Below, one piece after another: positions 38,458-47,159 of a stretch of DNA of 64,000 bases. Made by a program: the position numbers and the translations under genes. Every line of letters starts with the position of its first letter. Positions within the stretch are counted from its first letter, which is position 1. Source of the stretch: Mesorhizobium opportunistum WSM2075 (GTDB taxonomy: Bacteria > Pseudomonadota > Alphaproteobacteria > Rhizobiales > Rhizobiaceae); the NCBI RefSeq assembly GCF_000176035.2, contig NC_015675.1:1364001-1428000 (forward strand), written 5' to 3'. The notes under the pieces are model-generated. The model had not been told where the DNA came from, searched no databases, and saw only the letters and a program-made list of their open reading frames with translations.

Positions 38458-39183
38458 TCAGGCGAAATACTGACCGCCGTTCGCAGTGAGCGTCGAGCCA
38501 GTGATGAAGCCGGCATCCTGCGAAGCGAGGAAGACGACGCAGCGCGCGATCTCTTCCGGTTCGCCGAGGCGGCCGACGGGGATCTGCGGGATGATGCGCT
38601 CGTTGAGCACCTTCTCGTCGATCGCCTTGACCATCTCGGTGGCGATATAGCCGGGGCAGATGACGTTGACGGTGATGCCCGCGCGAGCCCCCTCCTGAGC
38701 AAGGGCCTTGCTGAAACCGATGTCGCCGGCCTTGGCTGCCGAATAATTGACCTGACCGGCCTGGCCCTTCTGGCCATTGATCGAGGAGATGGTGATGACG
38801 CGGCCGAACTTGCGGTCGCGCATGCCGCTCCACAGCGGGTGCGTCATGTTGAAAACACCGGACAGATTGGTGTCGATGACCTCTTTCCACTGCTCGCGCG
38901 TCAGTTTGTGGAACATGGCGTCGCGGGTGATGCCGGCATTGTTGACCAGCACCGAGACCGGGCCGAGATCGGCCTCGACCTGCCTGATGCCGACGGCACA
39001 GGCATCATAGTCGGCGACCGACCATTTGTAGACCGGAATGCCGGTCTCGGCCTTGAACTTCGCCGCCGCCTCGTCGTTGCCGGCATAGTTCGCGGCAACG
39101 GAATAGCCTGCGGCCTTCAGAGCGATCGAAATCGCGGCGCCGATGCCGCGCGATCCCCCCGTGACGATTGCAACCTTGGTCAT
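38458..39183 (-). CDS. phbB: acetoacetyl-CoA reductase PhbB
   Basis: 241 residues, short-chain dehydrogenase. Cofactor motif TGGSRGIGAAI, NNAGITRDAMF, catalytic Ser-Tyr-x3-Lys in ISSINGQKGQAGQVNYSAAKAG, and the C-terminal LTANGGQYFA characteristic of PhbB. Reduces acetoacetyl-CoA to (R)-3-hydroxybutyryl-CoA with NADPH for polyhydroxybutyrate. phbA lies upstream on the same strand, phaR diverges from phbA. Confidence 0.96.
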   Translation of the reverse strand: MTKVAIVTGGSRGIGAAISIALKAAGYSVAANYAGNDEAAAKFKAETGIPVYKWSVADYDACAVGIRQVEADLGPVSVLVNNAGITRDAMFHKLTREQWKEVIDTNLSGVFNMTHPLWSGMRDRKFGRVITISSINGQKGQAGQVNYSAAKAGDIGFSKALAQEGARAGITVNVICPGYIATEMVKAIDEKVLNERIIPQIPVGRLGEPEEIARCVVFLASQDAGFITGSTLTANGGQYFA

Positions 39184-39208
39184 GCGCTCCCTCCCTTTGG
39201 TCGGGAGA

Positions 39209-39295
39209 GCGAATAGGGAGTAGCGAATAGCGAGTAGGGATCAAATGTCCTGTCGCGCTGACGCCATTCTTCCCTATTGGCTGCTCCCTATTCGC
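39209..39295. repeat. imperfect inverted repeat between phbA and phbB
   Basis: GCGAATAGGGAGTAGCGAATAG (39209-39230) pairs with 39274-39295 at 20 of 22 positions. It contains short tandem GCGAATAG/GAGTAGGGA units. A similar GGAATAGGCAGTAGG pair is found at 58924-58980. It may form a hairpin in the phbAB mRNA. Confidence 0.75.
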
Positions 39296-39311
39296 TATTC
39301 ACTTCTCTTTC

Positions 39312-40490
39312 TTAGAGCGCTTCCACGCACATGGCGACGCCCATGCCGCCGCCGATGCACAGGGTGGCCAGGCCCTTCTTGGCGCCACGGCGGCGCATCT
39401 CGAAGACCAGCGTGTTGAAGACGCGGGCGCCGGACGCACCGATCGGGTGGCCGATGGCGATGGCGCCGCCATTGACGTTGACGATCGAGGGATCCCAGCC
39501 CATGTCCTTGTTGACGGCGCAGGCCTGCGCGGCAAATGCCTCGTTGGCCTCGACGAGGTCGAGATCGCCGACCGACCAGCCGGCCTTTTCCAAGGCCTTG
39601 CGCGAGGCGGGAATGGGTCCGGTGCCCATGATCGCCGGATCGACGCCGGCCGTTGCCCAGGACGCGATGCGCGCCAGCGGGGTGATGCCGCGCCTGGCGG
39701 CTTCCGCCTCGCTCATCAGCAGCGCTCCGGCGGCTCCGTCATTGATGCCGGACGCGTTGGCGGCGGTCACCGTGCCGTCCTTGTCGAAGGCCGGTCTCAG
39801 CTTGGTCATGGCATCGAGCGTCGCGCCGTGGCGGATATACTCATCCTGGTCGACAATGGTGTCGCCCTTCTTGCCCTTGATGGTGAAGGCGACGATCTCG
39901 TCCTTGAATTTGCCGGCCTTCTGCGCGGCCTCGGCCTTGTTCTGCGAGGCGAGCGCGAAATGGTCCTGGTCTTCACGGGTGATCTGGAACTGGCGGGCGA
40001 CGTTCTCGGCGGTGTTGCCCATGTGATAGCCGTTGAAGGCATCCCACAGCCCGTCCTTGATCATGGTGTCGATCATCTTGTAGTCGCCCATCTTGACGCC
40101 GGCGCGCAGGTGCTGGGCGTGCGGCGACATCGACATCGATTCCTGGCCGCCGGCGACGATCACCTTGGCGTCGCCGGTGGCGATCTGCTGCATGCCGAGC
40201 GCGATGGCGCGCAGGCCCGAGCCGCAAACCTGGTTGAGGCCCCAAGCGGTGGTCTCCTTGGGCAGGCCGGCCATGATCGAGGCCTGGCGGGCGGGATTCT
40301 GGCCTTGAGCCGCGGTCAGCACCTGACCGAGGATGACCTCGTCGACCTCGGCCGCTTCGACACCGGCACGGGCCAGCAATTCCTTGACGACGACGGCGCC
40401 GAGCTCATGCGCCGGGGTGGCGGCAAAGGCGCCGTTGAAGGAGCCGACCGCGGTCCGCGCGGCGCTGGCAATGACGATGGAAGCGGACAT
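39312..40490 (-). CDS. phbA: acetyl-CoA acetyltransferase (beta-ketothiolase) PhbA
   Basis: 392 residues. Nucleophilic Cys89 in [14 protein letters not shown], His in [13 protein letters not shown] (about 348) and general-base Cys378 in [11 protein letters not shown]. Condenses two acetyl-CoA to acetoacetyl-CoA, first step of PHB synthesis. Upstream of phbB in the same direction. The divergent regulator phaR and a CTGC-N3-GCAG site stand upstream. Confidence 0.97.
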   Translation of the reverse strand: MSASIVIASAARTAVGSFNGAFAATPAHELGAVVVKELLARAGVEAAEVDEVILGQVLTAAQGQNPARQASIMAGLPKETTAWGLNQVCGSGLRAIALGMQQIATGDAKVIVAGGQESMSMSPHAQHLRAGVKMGDYKMIDTMIKDGLWDAFNGYHMGNTAENVARQFQITREDQDHFALASQNKAEAAQKAGKFKDEIVAFTIKGKKGDTIVDQDEYIRHGATLDAMTKLRPAFDKDGTVTAANASGINDGAAGALLMSEAEAARRGITPLARIASWATAGVDPAIMGTGPIPASRKALEKAGWSVGDLDLVEANEAFAAQACAVNKDMGWDPSIVNVNGGAIAIGHPIGASGARVFNTLVFEMRRRGAKKGLATLCIGGGMGVAMCVEAL

Positions 40491-40652
40491 TTTCTTCTCC
40501 AGACTTCATGGGTGTTGTTCTGCCGTTGAGGACTTTTCTTGCCCTTTCCCAACCCCAAGTCAAACCGGAAATGGGTATGGCGCCCATGCGCCGCAAGCAG
40601 GCCGCGCATCGCCGTGCCGGCAGGGCGGGCGCTGCTGCGCAACATATTTTGC

Positions 40653-40663
40653 CTGCTATGCAG
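40653..40663. promoter_or_regulatory. candidate PhaR operator CTGC-TAT-GCAG
   Basis: CTGC (40653-40656), TAT, GCAG (40660-40663), followed by more TGC-rich sequence (ACTGCACAAACTGC, 40680-40693). Paracoccus PhaR is known to bind CTGC-N3-GCAG and TGC-rich DNA. The site lies in the 296-base gap between phbA and phaR, where PhaR could control both. Confidence 0.55.
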
Positions 40664-40786
40664 CATTATATGATCCCGCACTGCACAAACTGCTTGGAAT
40701 TGTGAGGCTTTTGCGCATATCCTTTAAAAAGGCGCAATCGTTACCGGCCGCTTACTCAGGCGCGCCGGTGTCCGGGGAGGATGCAG

Positions 40787-41395
40787 ATGGCCGCAAAAGA
40801 CGATCCGATTGTTATCAAGAAATACGCCAATCGCCGCCTCTACAATACGGGGACGAGCACCTATGTGACGCTCGAGGATCTGGCCGAGATGGTCAAGAAG
40901 GGCGAGGAGTTCACCGTCCAGGACGCCAAGACCGGCGACGACATCACGCATCCGGTGCTGACCCAGATCATCTTCGAACTGGAGAACAAGGACGGGCAGA
41001 ATATGCTGCCGATCCCGTTCCTGCGCCAGCTGATCGCCTTCTATGGCGACCAGATGCAGATGATCGTGCCGAGCTTCCTCGAACAGTCGATGATCGCCTT
41101 TTCCAAGGAGCAGGAGCGCTTCCGCGAGCAGATGAAAGGCGCCATCGGCAAGTCGCCGCTCGACGTGATGAAGATGGCGACGCCGATCAAGGCGCTGGAA
41201 GAACAGACGCGCCGCAACATGGAAATGTTCCAGAACGCGATGCGGCTGTTCACGCCGTTCCCGCCTGCGGGCTCGGCGCCTGCCGCGGCTCCCGCCGAGC
41301 CGGCCAGGAAGGAAGCGCCGGAGAAGCCCGACGACCTGCAGCAGCTCAAGGACCAGATCGCGGCCATGCAGCGCAAGCTCGACACGATGTCGTGA
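40787..41395 (+). CDS. phaR: polyhydroxyalkanoate synthesis repressor PhaR
   Basis: 202 residues from ATG 40787, six bases after GGGGAGG (ATG 40781 would be too close to it). The N-terminal DNA-binding domain IVIKKYANRRLYNTGTSTYVTLEDLAEMVKKG and the second domain QNMLPIPFLRQLIAFYGDQMQ are diagnostic. The C-terminus ends in a coiled coil (LQQLKDQIAAMQRKLDTM). PhaR binds PHB granules and DNA; free PHB releases it from phasin and phaR promoters. Confidence 0.96.
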   Translation: MAAKDDPIVIKKYANRRLYNTGTSTYVTLEDLAEMVKKGEEFTVQDAKTGDDITHPVLTQIIFELENKDGQNMLPIPFLRQLIAFYGDQMQMIVPSFLEQSMIAFSKEQERFREQMKGAIGKSPLDVMKMATPIKALEEQTRRNMEMFQNAMRLFTPFPPAGSAPAAAPAEPARKEAPEKPDDLQQLKDQIAAMQRKLDTMS

Positions 41396-41414
41396 GCGCT
41401 GTCATTCACGCAAT

Positions 41415-42557
41415 CTACGGCAGCAATCCCTCATAGCGGCCGCGCGGCCTGATGATGCTGCCGCTCACGATCTGTTCGACCACATGCGCGGCCCAGCCGA
41501 CGCTGCGTCCGAGCGCGAACAAATGGAACGGTGCGTCGCGGGGCAAGCCAAGGCTGCGCGTCAGCACGGCCAGGGCAAAATCGATATTCGCTGGAGCGCC
41601 GGTCGCGGCCATGGCGGCGGTTTCCAGCGATCGCAATGTCTCGTCTGTGTCGTCGATGGCCGCCAAGAGTGCTGTGGCGCGAGGATCGCCCTCGGGATAA
41701 AGCTGATGGCCGAAGCCCGGCAGCGGCCGGTCGTGGCCGAGCCAGCGCCGGATCGTGGCATCGGCGCCGTGCCGTGCCGCATCGTCGGCGAGTTGCATCA
41801 CCGCTTCGCTGGCGCCACCGTGCCGGGGGCCGGAAAGCGTTGCCAGGCCCGCCAGCAGGCAAGCAGCAGGCGAGGCTCCGGTCGAGGCCGCGACGCGGGC
41901 TGCAAAGGTCGATGCGTTGAGTTCGTGGTCGGCGAGCAGCACAAGGGCGCGCCGGATTGCTTCCGCACCGCCATCATCCACCGACCAGCCCCGGGCCAAT
42001 CGCCGATGCACCGGGTCGGATCCCGGCGAGGCACCGATGGCGCTGGCCAGCACGCCGATAGCGCGCGCGGCATCGGCGCAGAGCGAGGCGGCACTGCGTC
42101 CAAGCGAGGGCCGCCCCTGGCCGGCAAGCGTGGCAAGGTGCGCGAAGGCCGGGGCCTGGCCAAGCTGGCCGGAGGCATCCGACGCCTGCGCTTCGAAACT
42201 CACCGGTTCTGGCCGGGCCCAAAGCAGGGCGGCGGTTTCCTCCAGCGTGGCATGTTCGCAGAGCGCAACGGCGTCCCGTCCCCGATAGACGAGCCTGCCG
42301 TGCCAAACGGTCGAGATCGACGTTGCGATCGACGGCTCGCCCCAGGCGATGGCGCTTTCGGCGATGGCCGAGGGGCTGCGTCCGCGCGCCCTTCGCGTCG
42401 CCAGCGCCGCCACATCGTCGGCGCGGTACTGGCTGCGGCGCGGATCGGCACGGTCGGGCCGCATGCCGATGCGCCCGCGGCTGACATAGGCGTAGAGCGT
42501 CTGCGGCCGCACCTTGAGCCGTTCCAGCGCCTCTTCCCGTGACAACCATTCGGACAT
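41415..42557 (-). CDS. citrate synthase-family protein with N-terminal HTH
   Basis: 380 residues from ATG 42557; an upstream in-frame ATG at 42608 (397 residues) has a better GGGAG spacing and remains possible. Residues 1-55 (WLSREEALERLKVRPQTLYAYVSRGRIG...SQYRADDVAAL) are a MerR-like helix-turn-helix. The rest is a citrate synthase fold with the active-site elements HELNASTFAARV, SGPRHGGAS, GFGHQLYPEGDPRA and NIDFALAVL (catalytic His/His/Asp kept). It converges on phaR and diverges from a second citrate-synthase-like gene. A DNA-binding domain on a citrate synthase fold suggests regulation by metabolite or an adapted regulator. Not the main gltA. Confidence 0.85.
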   Translation of the reverse strand: MSEWLSREEALERLKVRPQTLYAYVSRGRIGMRPDRADPRRSQYRADDVAALATRRARGRSPSAIAESAIAWGEPSIATSISTVWHGRLVYRGRDAVALCEHATLEETAALLWARPEPVSFEAQASDASGQLGQAPAFAHLATLAGQGRPSLGRSAASLCADAARAIGVLASAIGASPGSDPVHRRLARGWSVDDGGAEAIRRALVLLADHELNASTFAARVAASTGASPAACLLAGLATLSGPRHGGASEAVMQLADDAARHGADATIRRWLGHDRPLPGFGHQLYPEGDPRATALLAAIDDTDETLRSLETAAMAATGAPANIDFALAVLTRSLGLPRDAPFHLFALGRSVGWAAHVVEQIVSGSIIRPRGRYEGLLP

Positions 42558-42646
42558 GTGAACCTGATATTGATTCTGTTGATCAAGATTGATGCCTGTG
42601 TCGCCCATCCTTATCTCCCATGCGCAAAAGCTTCAAGGAGACAGCT

Positions 42647-43735
42647 ATGGCGAATGGGCTCGATGACGTGGTGGCGGCCGAAACAATCCTGTCGGACGTG
42701 GATGGCCTGGGCGGCCGCCTGACGATCCGCGGCCATTCCTTGCCGGAATTGGCGGGACGATGGACCTATCCGCAGGTGGTCCGCCTGCTGCTGGACGGTT
42801 TCTTCGACGACCTGCCCGGCGATGCCGAACTGGCGGCGAGCCTGGGCGAGGCACGCGTCGAGGTGTTCGATCGGCTCCAGCCTTCGCTGGTGCTGCTGGC
42901 GCCGCTCGACGTCTACAGTGCCATGCGCGCCGGAATGGCCTTATTACCGGACGGCGAAACGCTGGCGGATGCCCTGCGGCTGATCGCGGCGCCAGCGGTG
43001 CTGACGCCGGCCTTGCTGCGCCTGCAGCGCGGCGAGCAGCCGGTTGCGCCGGACGGCAAGGCCGACCATGCCGCCGACATGTTGAGGATGCTCAGAGGTT
43101 CCGCCCCGCCGCCGACATTGGCAAAGGCGCTGGATACCTATCTGGTGACGGTCTGCGACCACGGCCTCAATGCCTCCACCTTCGCCACCCGCGTCGTCGC
43201 CTCGACACTGGCTGGGCTGACCTCATCGGTGCTGGCCGGCCTCGGCGCGCTCAAGGGACCGCTGCATGGCGGCGCGCCCGGCCCGGTGATCGAGATGCTC
43301 GATGCCATCCAGGCGCATGGCGACGCGGCCGGCTGGCTGCGCGACGAGATCGCGCATGATAGGCGGATCATGGGGTTCGGCCATCGCATCTACCGCGTGC
43401 GCGATCCGCGCGCCGACGTGCTGAAGGCCGTCGTGCGGCAGATTGGCGGCGAGGGCGAGACCGGCCGCCGGCTGGCCTTCGCCGAAAAGGTCGAGCAAAC
43501 GGCACTCGATGTGCTTCGGCTCGCCAAGCCGCAGCGCTCGCTGCAGACCAATGTCGAGTTCTACACCGCGCTCGTGCTGGAGGCGGCGGGTTTCCCCGCC
43601 CAAGCCTTCAGCAATGTCTTCGCGGCCGGGCGTGTCGCTGGCTGGATCGCGCATGCGCGTGAGCAGCAAACGACCGGCCGGCTGATCCGACCGCAATCGC
43701 GCTATGTCGGGCCGGTGCCGGACCTCGTCGCCTGA
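42647..43735 (+). CDS. citrate/2-methylcitrate synthase-family protein
   Basis: 362 residues from ATG 42647, six bases after AAGGAG. Citrate synthase fold: DHGLNASTFATRVVAST, LKGPLHGGAPGPV, GFGHRIYRVRDPRADVLK and NVEFYTALVLEAAGFP. The two active-site His are present; the catalytic Asp position (NVDFY in classical enzymes) is Glu. I recall the same change in some other secondary citrate synthases. Lacks the HTH of the divergent neighbour; the two may form a hetero-oligomer or a regulator-enzyme pair. Confidence 0.87.
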   Translation: MANGLDDVVAAETILSDVDGLGGRLTIRGHSLPELAGRWTYPQVVRLLLDGFFDDLPGDAELAASLGEARVEVFDRLQPSLVLLAPLDVYSAMRAGMALLPDGETLADALRLIAAPAVLTPALLRLQRGEQPVAPDGKADHAADMLRMLRGSAPPPTLAKALDTYLVTVCDHGLNASTFATRVVASTLAGLTSSVLAGLGALKGPLHGGAPGPVIEMLDAIQAHGDAAGWLRDEIAHDRRIMGFGHRIYRVRDPRADVLKAVVRQIGGEGETGRRLAFAEKVEQTALDVLRLAKPQRSLQTNVEFYTALVLEAAGFPAQAFSNVFAAGRVAGWIAHAREQQTTGRLIRPQSRYVGPVPDLVA

Positions 43736-43944
43736 CACTGCAAGCCGGCCTCGACGGAACAAAGCCTCTTCGTCTCAAGGCGGAGAGGCTTTGCCCATGA
43801 CCGAAATTTCATGTGATCACGCGACCGTGTTCGTGTTCTTGCCTTGGTCCGCCCTTATATGCTGCACCGCAACATAGCCTGCCGTGACCCTGCCGCTCCG
43901 ATTCCCGGACCGGATGGGTCGGGCACCGAGGTGACAGGAACGCC

Positions 43945-45075
43945 ATGACGAAGAACGGCAAGGCGGAGGAAAAGAAGAAGATCAACATCGCCCTTCAGGG
44001 AGGCGGCTCGCATGGCGCCTTTTCCTGGGGCGTGCTCGACCGGCTGCTGGAGGACGGACGGTTGGAGATTTCGGCCGTGTCCGGCACCAGCGCCGGGGCC
44101 ATGAACGCGGTGGCACTGGCCGACGGATTTGTGCGCGGCGGGGTCGACGGCGCGCGACAAAAGCTCGATGATTTCTGGCACGCGGTGGCGGCGAAGGGCC
44201 GGTTCAGTCCGGTGCAGCGCATGCCATGGGATGTCGCCTGGGGCAACTGGTCGATCGAGAACACGCCGGGCTATGTCTTCTTCGACACCATGTCGCGGGT
44301 GTTCTCGCCCTATGTCGCCAACCCGCTTGGCCTCAATCCGCTGCGCGACGTGGTTCAGCAGGAGATCGATTTCAAGAATGTCCATGCCTGCAAGTCGATG
44401 GAACTGTTCATCTCCGCCACCAATGTCGAGACCGGGCAGCTGCGGGTGTTCTCCGATGGCGAGATCGACCTCGACACGGTGATGGCGTCGGCCTGCCTGC
44501 CGCAACTGTTCCGTGCCGTCGAGATCAAGGGCGTGCCCTACTGGGATGGCGGCTATGGCGGCAACCCGGCGCTCTATCCGTTCTTCAAGACGGCGGCGAC
44601 CGAGGATGTGCTTCTGGTTCAGATCAATCCAGTGGTGCGGGAGGGAACGCCCAGGAGCGCCAACGAGATCCAGAACCGCATCGACGAGATCACCTTCAAC
44701 GCCGGGCTGCTGCGCGAATTCCGCTCGATCGCCTTCGTCAAGGAACTGATCGCCGCCGGCCGGCTGCCGCATGGCGAATATCGCGACATCCGCATGCATC
44801 GCATCGATGCCGACGAGGCGTTCAAGGATCTGTCGGCGTCATCGAAGGTCAATGCCGAATGGGCATTCCTGACCTATCTGCGCGATCTCGGACGCACCGC
44901 CGCCAGCGACTGGCTTGAGGAGAATTACGACGCCGTCGGCAAACGGGCGACGCTCGATCTTTCCGGCGAACTCGATGACGGTTTCAAGCCGGTGCGCGGT
45001 CCCGCACCCGGCCGGCGGGTGAAGGAATTCCTGGCCGCGCGCAAGAACCCGGAGGCGGAGCGCCGTCGGGCCTGA
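43945..45075 (+). CDS. patatin-like phospholipase
   Basis: 376 residues. Oxyanion hole GGGSHG (19-24), nucleophile elbow GTSAG (Ser49) and the dyad Asp in WDGGYGG (about 200) are all present. No signal peptide; N-terminus basic (MTKNGKAEEKKK). Patatin-family acyl hydrolases act on lipids; some are found with PHB genes, but no direct link is visible here. Monocistronic. Confidence 0.92.
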   Translation: MTKNGKAEEKKKINIALQGGGSHGAFSWGVLDRLLEDGRLEISAVSGTSAGAMNAVALADGFVRGGVDGARQKLDDFWHAVAAKGRFSPVQRMPWDVAWGNWSIENTPGYVFFDTMSRVFSPYVANPLGLNPLRDVVQQEIDFKNVHACKSMELFISATNVETGQLRVFSDGEIDLDTVMASACLPQLFRAVEIKGVPYWDGGYGGNPALYPFFKTAATEDVLLVQINPVVREGTPRSANEIQNRIDEITFNAGLLREFRSIAFVKELIAAGRLPHGEYRDIRMHRIDADEAFKDLSASSKVNAEWAFLTYLRDLGRTAASDWLEENYDAVGKRATLDLSGELDDGFKPVRGPAPGRRVKEFLAARKNPEAERRRA

Positions 45076-45914
45076 GCCCGTCTGTTGCCGAAGAGCAGTG
45101 GCCGATCTGCATCAGCGAGGGCTTTCGGCATCTATGGATTTCGGACAGAGCGACAACCCGTACCGGCAACCAATGCGTGTGAACAACGCATCATCATGCT
45201 GACGCCTGCTGCCACCGACCTTCCGGCAATGCCTTGCGCTGTCGCACGATATTGCCGGAAACCGGCGAGCGGAATGGTCGGCATCGTCGTTGCGCGTCGC
45301 ATGGACAATGACCGGCATTGCTGCACGCACAGGGCGTTGGGGGATGCGTCACGAATGGCAGGTCCAGCACCCTCCGGTGTTGGACGCACAGGCACTTTCG
45401 ACGCCAGGTTCGATGCCCGCGGACTGGTCTTTGGCAATCTTAATCGGAATAACATTCCTGGCAATTTCATCAGTATTCCAATGCATTGCCTAGATTTTCC
45501 GGCGCCGGGCATCGGTGCCTGCCGTCGGCCGAAATGATTTGTTCATCGATGAAAATCAGCGTCCGGATCAACGATCCAGCGCGCGACGGCAGCTGTATTT
45601 TTCGAGAACGCCACGCCGCCCACCGGCAATGCCAAGTCGGTCGTTCGGGTTGGTCGTGGGGGCAGATCGTGAGCCGGCAGCAGGCGCTCCTCGGGGGCTG
45701 ACCAGGAGGTCACGGACCGTTTCGCGGCTGCCACACTCTGTCCGGTTCCGCAATGCCGTTGCAACTTTCCGACTATATTGCGGTGCAACTTTGATGTAGA
45801 AGCGCGCTCGCCGATCACGGCAATTTGAACACGGTCAGGCGCGCACCCATATCGGCGACGCGCCCGCGTCATGAGGGCGCGGTGCTGGCCGAACCCGCAG
45901 TGGAAAAAACGACG
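45076..45914. other. gene-free region upstream of RND efflux operon
   Basis: About 840 bases; ORFs here have atypical codon usage and no similarity I recognise. Includes a repeated GTTGCAACTTTC / GGTGCAACTTTG pair (45758-45768 and 45782-45792) 120-160 bases before the adaptor start, possibly operator half-sites. The stretch 45420-45500 is noticeably AT-richer than its surroundings. It may be a decayed gene or acquired DNA. Confidence 0.5.
45756..45793 (+). promoter_or_regulatory. direct-repeat motif CGKTGCAACTTT upstream of RND operon
   Basis: CGTTGCAACTTTC at 45756-45768 and CGGTGCAACTTTG at 45781-45793, start-to-start spacing 25, with TATATT between them. Candidate regulator site for the efflux operon; no regulator gene is adjacent. 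Confidence 0.35.
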
Positions 45915-47081
45915 ATGCCGAGAATCAGGTTTCACAAGCTTGCAGCCATTGTTGTGCTTATTGGTTTCGCGGCCTGGATGGCGACAGGCGAATTCTCGTC
46001 GGTGGGCAGCGCCGCTGTCGACCACCAGAAGGCGGGCGAGCCCGCCAAGGCGCAGGACGCTGGCAAGCCGAAGGCTGAAGCCGAGCCGAAGGCGCCGTTG
46101 CGCACCGTCGCGGTGGTGACGCCGCCGCGCAAGACCTATGCGCGCGCCATCCGCATTTCCGGGCTGACCGAGGCCGACAAGCGCGCGGTGCTGGCGACAC
46201 GCGTCGCTGGCGTCATCGAAAAGCTGCCAGTCAAGCAAGGCGATCACGTCAAGACCGGCGATCTGGTGCTGATGTTGGCCGCCGAGGAAAAGATCTCGAT
46301 GCGCGACAATGCCAAGCAGCTTGTCGCGCAGCGCCAGGCCGAACTGGACGCGTCGCTGCGGCTGATGAAGACCGGCAATTTGCCCAAGCTGCAGCTCGAC
46401 ACCGCCCGCTCCAATCTGACCCTGGCGCAATCGCAGCTGGATACCGCACAGGCCGAGCTCGACCGCAACGAAGTCAAGGCGCCGTTCGACGGTGTCATCG
46501 ACCGGGTGCCGGTGGAACTTGGCAGTTCGGTCATGCAGGGCGGCGAGGTGGCGACCATCCTCAAGCTCGATCCGGTGATTGCCCGTGGCGAGATCAGCGA
46601 GCGCGACCTGGGCTATCTCAAGCTCGGTGACAAGGCCAATGTGCGGCTGGTCAGCGGCCAGACGGTCGAAGGCACCGTGCGCTACATCAGCCGCGATGCG
46701 TCGTCGGCGACCCGCACCTTCCGTGTCGAGGTCGCCATCCCCAATGGCGACGGCTCGGTGCCGGCCGGCATGACGGCGGAAATCCAGCTCAGCGCGCTGC
46801 CCACCGACGCGGTGCTTTTGCCGCGTTCGGTGGTGACGCTCGGTGACAAGGGCGATCTGGGCATCCGCGCCGTCGGCAAGGACAACAAGGTGGCGTTCTT
46901 CCCGATCGACCTGGTCGACGACACGCCGACCGGTCTCGTGCTCGGCGGTATCCCGGCCGATGCGCGCATCATCGTCGCCGGCCAGGAATTGGTGAAGGAA
47001 GGCGATGAGGTCAAGCCGGTCGAGGCCGACCAGGCGACCATCAACAAGCTGATCGGCGAAGCCACCGCCGGGACGCAGTAG
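45915..47081 (+). CDS. RND efflux periplasmic adaptor (membrane fusion) subunit
   Basis: 388 residues from ATG 45915; an open frame upstream to 45825 lacks a ribosome-binding site. N-terminal membrane anchor or signal (LAAIVVLIGFAAWMATG). Barrel-sandwich hybrid halves around KRAVLATRVAGVIEKLPVKQGDHVKTGDLVLML and FDGVIDRVPVELGSSVMQGGEVATI, with an alpha-hairpin between. Links the inner-membrane RND pump to an outer-membrane channel. The pump gene follows 78 bases downstream. Confidence 0.94.
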   Translation: MPRIRFHKLAAIVVLIGFAAWMATGEFSSVGSAAVDHQKAGEPAKAQDAGKPKAEAEPKAPLRTVAVVTPPRKTYARAIRISGLTEADKRAVLATRVAGVIEKLPVKQGDHVKTGDLVLMLAAEEKISMRDNAKQLVAQRQAELDASLRLMKTGNLPKLQLDTARSNLTLAQSQLDTAQAELDRNEVKAPFDGVIDRVPVELGSSVMQGGEVATILKLDPVIARGEISERDLGYLKLGDKANVRLVSGQTVEGTVRYISRDASSATRTFRVEVAIPNGDGSVPAGMTAEIQLSALPTDAVLLPRSVVTLGDKGDLGIRAVGKDNKVAFFPIDLVDDTPTGLVLGGIPADARIIVAGQELVKEGDEVKPVEADQATINKLIGEATAGTQ

Positions 47082-47159
47082 CGCGGCGACGCCGGCGCAG
47101 GGCCTTGCCCGGCGACGTCAGTCCGTTCGCCACTCCCGAAGCAACAGCAGGCAGATGTC

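Noticed and set aside
38329..39216. 295-codon plus-strand ORF
   Set aside because: Antisense to phbB, composition typical of a shadow.
45085..45537. 150-codon ORF in the gap before the RND operon
   Set aside because: No ribosome-binding site, no similarity, codon usage unlike neighbours; treated as noncoding.
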